Shown here: one piece after another, positions 6,658-9,390 of the stretch
Position numbering within the stretch: the first letter of the stretch is position 1
How the letters are laid out: the number at the start of each line of letters is the position of its first letter
DNA from: an uncultured Clostridia bacterium
Lineage (GTDB): Bacteria > Bacillota_I > Bacilli_A > RF39 > UBA660
Reading direction: 5' to 3'
Assembly (NCBI GenBank): GCA_948433815.1
Contig: CAOJDZ010000013.1
Span: forward strand, 1 to 9,390
Length of the DNA: 9,390 nucleotides
Position numbers and translations under genes: made by a program
Notes under the pieces: model-generated
Told to the model about the DNA's origin: nothing
What the model saw: only the letters and a program-made list of their open reading frames with translations
The model's database searches: none

Positions 6658-8643
6658 ATGATAGAAAAAAACTTAGATGTAATATATAACAAAAAGTATT
6701 TAGTAATATTACCAGAATCCAAAAAAGATCTTTTAGATGGATTCATTCACTCATTTAAAAATGTTTATGTTTTAAAAAATAACCTTAATGATTTAAATTT
6801 AATTATTTCATTTATAAATAAAAATAATTTTAAAACATTATATTTTGTAAATTATATTTTAGAATATCAACAAATTATAAAAGAGTTAAAAAAAGAGCAT
6901 GAAATAAATATGATTTTTACAGAATCTTTAGCTAGTTTTTCTGATTCTTATATTTACGAAATATTTAATAAAACTTTAAAAATGGCAAAAGAACACTCAT
7001 GTAAAATGGGAATAATAGACAAAAGTCTTTATGTTAGTCTTAAGAAAAATAATCCATTTGTAAAACATATAAAATTAGATATAGAAAAAATAGAAAGCAA
7101 ACCAATAAATAAAAATGATAAAAGAATAGGAATTCTTAACAGTAACGAAGATGCTAAGCATAGTTATTTTAATGAACTAAGTGCAATAAAATTATTAGAT
7201 GACTATACTTTATTATTACCTAGTTTATCTAAAACTACTAAAGTCTTTCTAAAAACTTTTGACATTAAATATGAAATTTCTTCCAAAATTGACTCATTTA
7301 TTAATTTATATATAAATTTTACTAACAACAATATTTTAACATTTTTAAAAATAATGGATTCTGGAAAACTTTGTATTTTAGGGAATACAGATATATTAGA
7401 TGAATTTAATTATTTGAAAGAAATGCTAACTATGAAAAGTGATGATGATATAAATGAAATTGCTAGTAGAATAAAATTGGTAGAGAAAAATAAAGATAAG
7501 ATTGAGAAAGAATATGAAATTTTTAGAAAAAAATACGCAGAAGAAAGCAAAAAGTCTATAGAAGAATTTTTAAATTTAGAAATAGAAACTGAAACAGAAG
7601 AAAATAATGAATATTTGTTAACAGTAGTAGTCCCAATATATAATGTAGAGAAATATCTTGAAAATAGTCTAAAATCAATATTAAATGCTAAAATAAATAA
7701 CATGGAAATTTTACTTATTAATGATGGATCAACAGATAATAGTGAGAAGATTGCATTAAAATACAAAGAAAAATACCCAGATATCATAAAATACATAAAA
7801 CAAGAAAATCATGGACTAGGCTATGTTAGAAATGTGGGATTAAAAGAAGCGAAAGGAAAATATATAGCTTCAATAGATTCAGATGATACTATTGATAAAA
7901 ACTTTTTTAAAGAAGCACTAAAATATTTAAAAAAAGATATAGATATAATTATATGTGATTGGTTAACAGTAACTGATACAGAAAACTATGAAACTACAGC
8001 AATAGATTATATATTTAATAATTTAAATGCTTATGAAGGGCTTTTATATACTACAATCATGCCATCAACATGTAATAAAATTATAAAGAAAAAGTTATTT
8101 AAAGACTTGAACATTAAATATGCTACAGATAAATATGAAGACCTAAGCACTAACACATTTATCATGTTAAAAGCTGAAACTATTAAATACATACATAAAC
8201 CATATTATAAATACTACATAAGAAGTAATTCTATAATGAGAACTAAACCTGGATTAAGTATGATTAATATAATAAAAATGTTAAATGAAAGATTTGATAA
8301 ATATAAAAATATAATAAATGTTAATATAGATAAATTTAAATATTATACATTTTCTTGGCGTATAGAAGAATACATAATAAATCAATTATACACAATTGAT
8401 TTAGAAGAATTAGATAATTATATAAATTATATAAATGAGAATATTAAAGAAATATTACTTGAAACTTTTAATAATGAATATTACAAAAATATGTTAAATA
8501 AATTAAAAGAAAAACATAAAAAATATATAAACGAAAGAAATAATGCAATAAAAAATAATGAATTATTAACTTTTATAAAGAAAAGTCGTAAAGAAGATTC
8601 GTATTTTAAATTAACTCCGCCAATTATTTACTATGGTGAATAA
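6658..8643 (+). CDS. Degenerate GT-B-like domain fused to a GT2 glycosyltransferase, 661 aa
   Basis: Residues 319-661 carry a GT2 (GT-A fold) enzyme: L-T-V-V-V-P-I-Y-N at 321-329, I-N-D-G-S-T-D-N-S at 354-362, H-G-L-G-Y-V-R-N-V-G at 385-394 (Val where Ala is usual before R-N), the metal-binding I-D-S-D-D at 406-410, C-N-K at 472-474 and K-Y-E-D-L at 492-496. Residues 1-306 resemble the C-terminal module of the preceding protein: K-P-I-N-K-N-D at 148-154, M-G-I-I-D-K-S-L at 117-124 and E-S-K-K-S-I-E-E-F-L-N at 296-306 all match it, but the E-x7-E glutamates are replaced (N223, K231). That half is probably not catalytic and may serve as a docking or acceptor-binding domain. An acidic linker (308-317) joins the halves. 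The start has GGTGA at 6649-6653, overlapping the upstream TAG, with only 8 bp between genes, so the two are coupled. Strong hairpin termination follows the stop. Confidence 0.85.
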   Translation: MIEKNLDVIYNKKYLVILPESKKDLLDGFIHSFKNVYVLKNNLNDLNLIISFINKNNFKTLYFVNYILEYQQIIKELKKEHEINMIFTESLASFSDSYIYEIFNKTLKMAKEHSCKMGIIDKSLYVSLKKNNPFVKHIKLDIEKIESKPINKNDKRIGILNSNEDAKHSYFNELSAIKLLDDYTLLLPSLSKTTKVFLKTFDIKYEISSKIDSFINLYINFTNNNILTFLKIMDSGKLCILGNTDILDEFNYLKEMLTMKSDDDINEIASRIKLVEKNKDKIEKEYEIFRKKYAEESKKSIEEFLNLEIETETEENNEYLLTVVVPIYNVEKYLENSLKSILNAKINNMEILLINDGSTDNSEKIALKYKEKYPDIIKYIKQENHGLGYVRNVGLKEAKGKYIASIDSDDTIDKNFFKEALKYLKKDIDIIICDWLTVTDTENYETTAIDYIFNNLNAYEGLLYTTIMPSTCNKIIKKKLFKDLNIKYATDKYEDLSTNTFIMLKAETIKYIHKPYYKYYIRSNSIMRTKPGLSMINIIKMLNERFDKYKNIINVNIDKFKYYTFSWRIEEYIINQLYTIDLEELDNYINYINENIKEILLETFNNEYYKNMLNKLKEKHKKYINERNNAIKNNELLTFIKKSRKEDSYFKLTPPIIYYGE

Positions 8644-8712
8644 TAAAGATAGATGTGATGTTAATTTACCCACATTGCTTACTATATCGATTTTTAATTG
8701 CAGACTATTCCC

Positions 8713-8770
8713 AAAAAGTAGGCTTAATTTTTATATAACTATTATATTAAAAGTAGCACCTACTTTTTTT
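8713..8770 (+). terminator. Intrinsic terminator of the export/glycosyltransferase operon, with duplicated 5' arm
   Basis: AAAAGTAG (8749-8756), CAC loop, CTACTTTT (8760-8767), then further T residues make a compact 8-bp hairpin about 105 bp after the last stop. The same right arm is also complementary over 10 bp to an upstream copy, AAAAAGTAGG (8713-8722, pairing with 8759-8768), with a 36-base loop. The compact hairpin is the likely terminator and is nearly symmetrical, so it may stop transcription from both sides. Confidence 0.75.
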
Positions 8771-8923
8771 AAATTTTTTATCAATTTGTATCTAAACTCC
8801 ATGCTTTTAACATTTCTTTTAACCTTTTTATAGATTGCGCTATTTAAAAAAGAATAATAAAATAAGTAAAAATCTATTAGAAAATATTAATGATTATTAT
8901 TGCCAACATATTAACACAAATTC

Positions 8924-8952
8924 TTGATAAAAGATGAGAAATATGATAATGT
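8924..8952 (+). promoter_or_regulatory. Putative promoter of the membrane protein gene at 8992
   Basis: TTGATA (8924-8929, four of six bases of TTGACA counted strictly in order plus a conservative end) is followed by TATGATAATGT. Read as an extended -10, TGA-TAATGT (8944-8952) gives a 17-bp spacer; read as GATAAT (8945-8950), the hexamer is better but the spacer is 15. The TATGAT- pattern resembles those before 1327 and 3224. A ribosome binding site TAGGATG at 8982-8988 precedes the ATG. Confidence 0.4.
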
Positions 8953-8991
8953 AAAAATACAAAGAGATTAAAGTTAGAAAGTAGGATGCGT

Positions 8992-9390
8992 ATGAAAAAA
9001 GAGAAAATTATTGATATCACATCTTTTAAAATTGCTTTTGTACTATGGACAATTATAAATATTTCTCAATGGAATAATGCGATACTATCTGCAGGAAGAA
9101 TATTTAATATATTTTTAGCTAAAATTAGTCTTTTAATTTTTATGTATTTTATAACTTATAATATTAGACGTTTATATATTAACAGAAAAATCAAGAAAAA
9201 TAAAAGAGAAATAATTATTGCATCAGTTTTTTTTATAATTTCTTTTAGTGTCTTATTGCTAACATGGCCAGGTATATGGACGTGGGATGATATATTTGTA
9301 GCTGAATATGCCACTTCTTATAATTTTTTAGCATGGCAACATTTTTTTAGTGGACTATCAGACATTATAAGTTTACAAATATTACCATTT
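8992..9390 (+). CDS. Polytopic membrane protein, probable GT-C/DUF6020-like membrane glycosyltransferase (3' end outside window)
   Basis: The frame is open for 133 codons to the right edge, so only the N-terminus is seen. After a short charged start there are hydrophobic spans at about 12-28, 36-58 and 73-92 with a basic loop (59-72) between the second and third. Directly after the third span comes L-L-T-W-P-G-I-W-T-W-D-D-I (89-101) and then N-F-L-A-W-Q-H-F-F (111-119). A proline-glycine turn after a membrane helix followed by an acidic pair and a W-x-H motif is typical of large membrane glycosyltransferases of GT-C type and of DUF6020-type proteins, whose acidic residues in the first outer loop are catalytic in GT-C enzymes. 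Such proteins use lipid-linked sugars at the outer face. The start has TAGGATG close upstream. It is a separate unit from the export operon (terminator and promoter between) but plausibly belongs to the same envelope pathway. Family assignment is tentative because most of the protein is missing. Confidence 0.55.
   Translation, partial: MKKEKIIDITSFKIAFVLWTIINISQWNNAILSAGRIFNIFLAKISLLIFMYFITYNIRRLYINRKIKKNKREIIIASVFFIISFSVLLLTWPGIWTWDDIFVAEYATSYNFLAWQHFFSGLSDIISLQILPF

Larger units (their letters stand above)
8644..8991. other. 348-bp intergenic region, terminator and promoter only
   Basis: No gene is supported. The left third contains the hairpin terminator of the export operon; 8771-8920 is AT-rich without recognisable structure; the right end holds the promoter and ribosome binding site of the next gene. 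A 66-codon plus-strand frame (8633-8833) overlaps the preceding gene, runs through the terminator and has no ribosome binding site. Confidence 0.75.

Noticed and set aside
8633..8833. 66-codon plus-strand frame after the operon
   Set aside because: It overlaps the end of the GT2-containing gene in another frame, has no ribosome binding site, and runs straight through the hairpin terminator.
8740..8833. Minus-strand stretch reading as a short basic peptide ending K-K-V-G-A-T-F-N, possibly the worn tail of a lost gene or insertion sequence
   Set aside because: About thirty codons with no start, no recognisable family and part of it is simply the terminator arms; too little to call a pseudogene.
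1..9390. Use of TGA for tryptophan (Mycoplasma-type code)
   Set aside because: All recognised proteins read through fully with the standard code, and tryptophan in conserved positions is encoded by TGG.

Overview
The window is very AT-rich DNA. It has strong AGGAGG/AGGTGA-type ribosome binding sites a few bases before most starts, TAA or TAG stops, tryptophan always read as TGG where I checked, and intrinsic terminators built almost only of A-T pairs. This fits a low-GC Bacillota-type bacterium using the standard bacterial code; I cannot name genus or species. The content is a cell-envelope locus: the end of a phospholipid synthesis gene followed by genes for making and exporting a surface glycan.

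Layout. (1) 2-286: 3' end of pssA (CDP-diacylglycerol--serine O-phosphatidyltransferase), cut by the left edge, with an A-T hairpin terminator lying over its stop codon. (2) 339-1277: a single-domain GT2 glycosyltransferase behind its own -10 box. (3) 1327-2781: a 484-residue AlbA_2/HATPase_c_4/winged-helix protein, probably a regulator, with its own extended -10 promoter. (4) 2782-3223: a 442-bp gene-free stretch holding a six-copy, GC-rich 20-bp tandem repeat (2811-2930), a foldable segment, an A-T terminator hairpin and the promoter of the next operon. (5) 3224-8643: a tight four-gene operon: a Wzm/TagG-type ABC permease, a Wzt/TagH-type ATPase, and two large two-module glycosyltransferases (GT32 + GT-B, and degenerate GT-B + GT2). 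(6) 8644-8991: a 348-bp gap with a strong hairpin terminator and a promoter. (7) 8992-9390: the start of a polytopic membrane protein, probably a GT-C/DUF6020-like membrane glycosyltransferase, cut by the right edge.

How they work together (inference). The glycosyltransferases would assemble a glycan on a lipid carrier at the inner face of the membrane, and the ABC-2 exporter would flip it out. The ATPase lacks the C-terminal carbohydrate-binding domain of long Wzt proteins, so export should not need a terminal-cap recognition module. No initiating sugar-phosphate transferase, polymerase or ligase is in view, so the pathway is incomplete here. The chemical nature of the glycan (teichoic-acid-like, rhamnan-like, capsule) cannot be read from the sequence.

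Most unusual points: the N-terminal half of the 661-residue protein appears to be a decayed copy of the GT-B module ending the preceding gene, having lost both glutamates of the E-x7-E motif; and the 20-bp repeat array consists of near-palindromic heptamers spaced exactly 10 bp apart, directly after a putative DNA-binding regulator gene.
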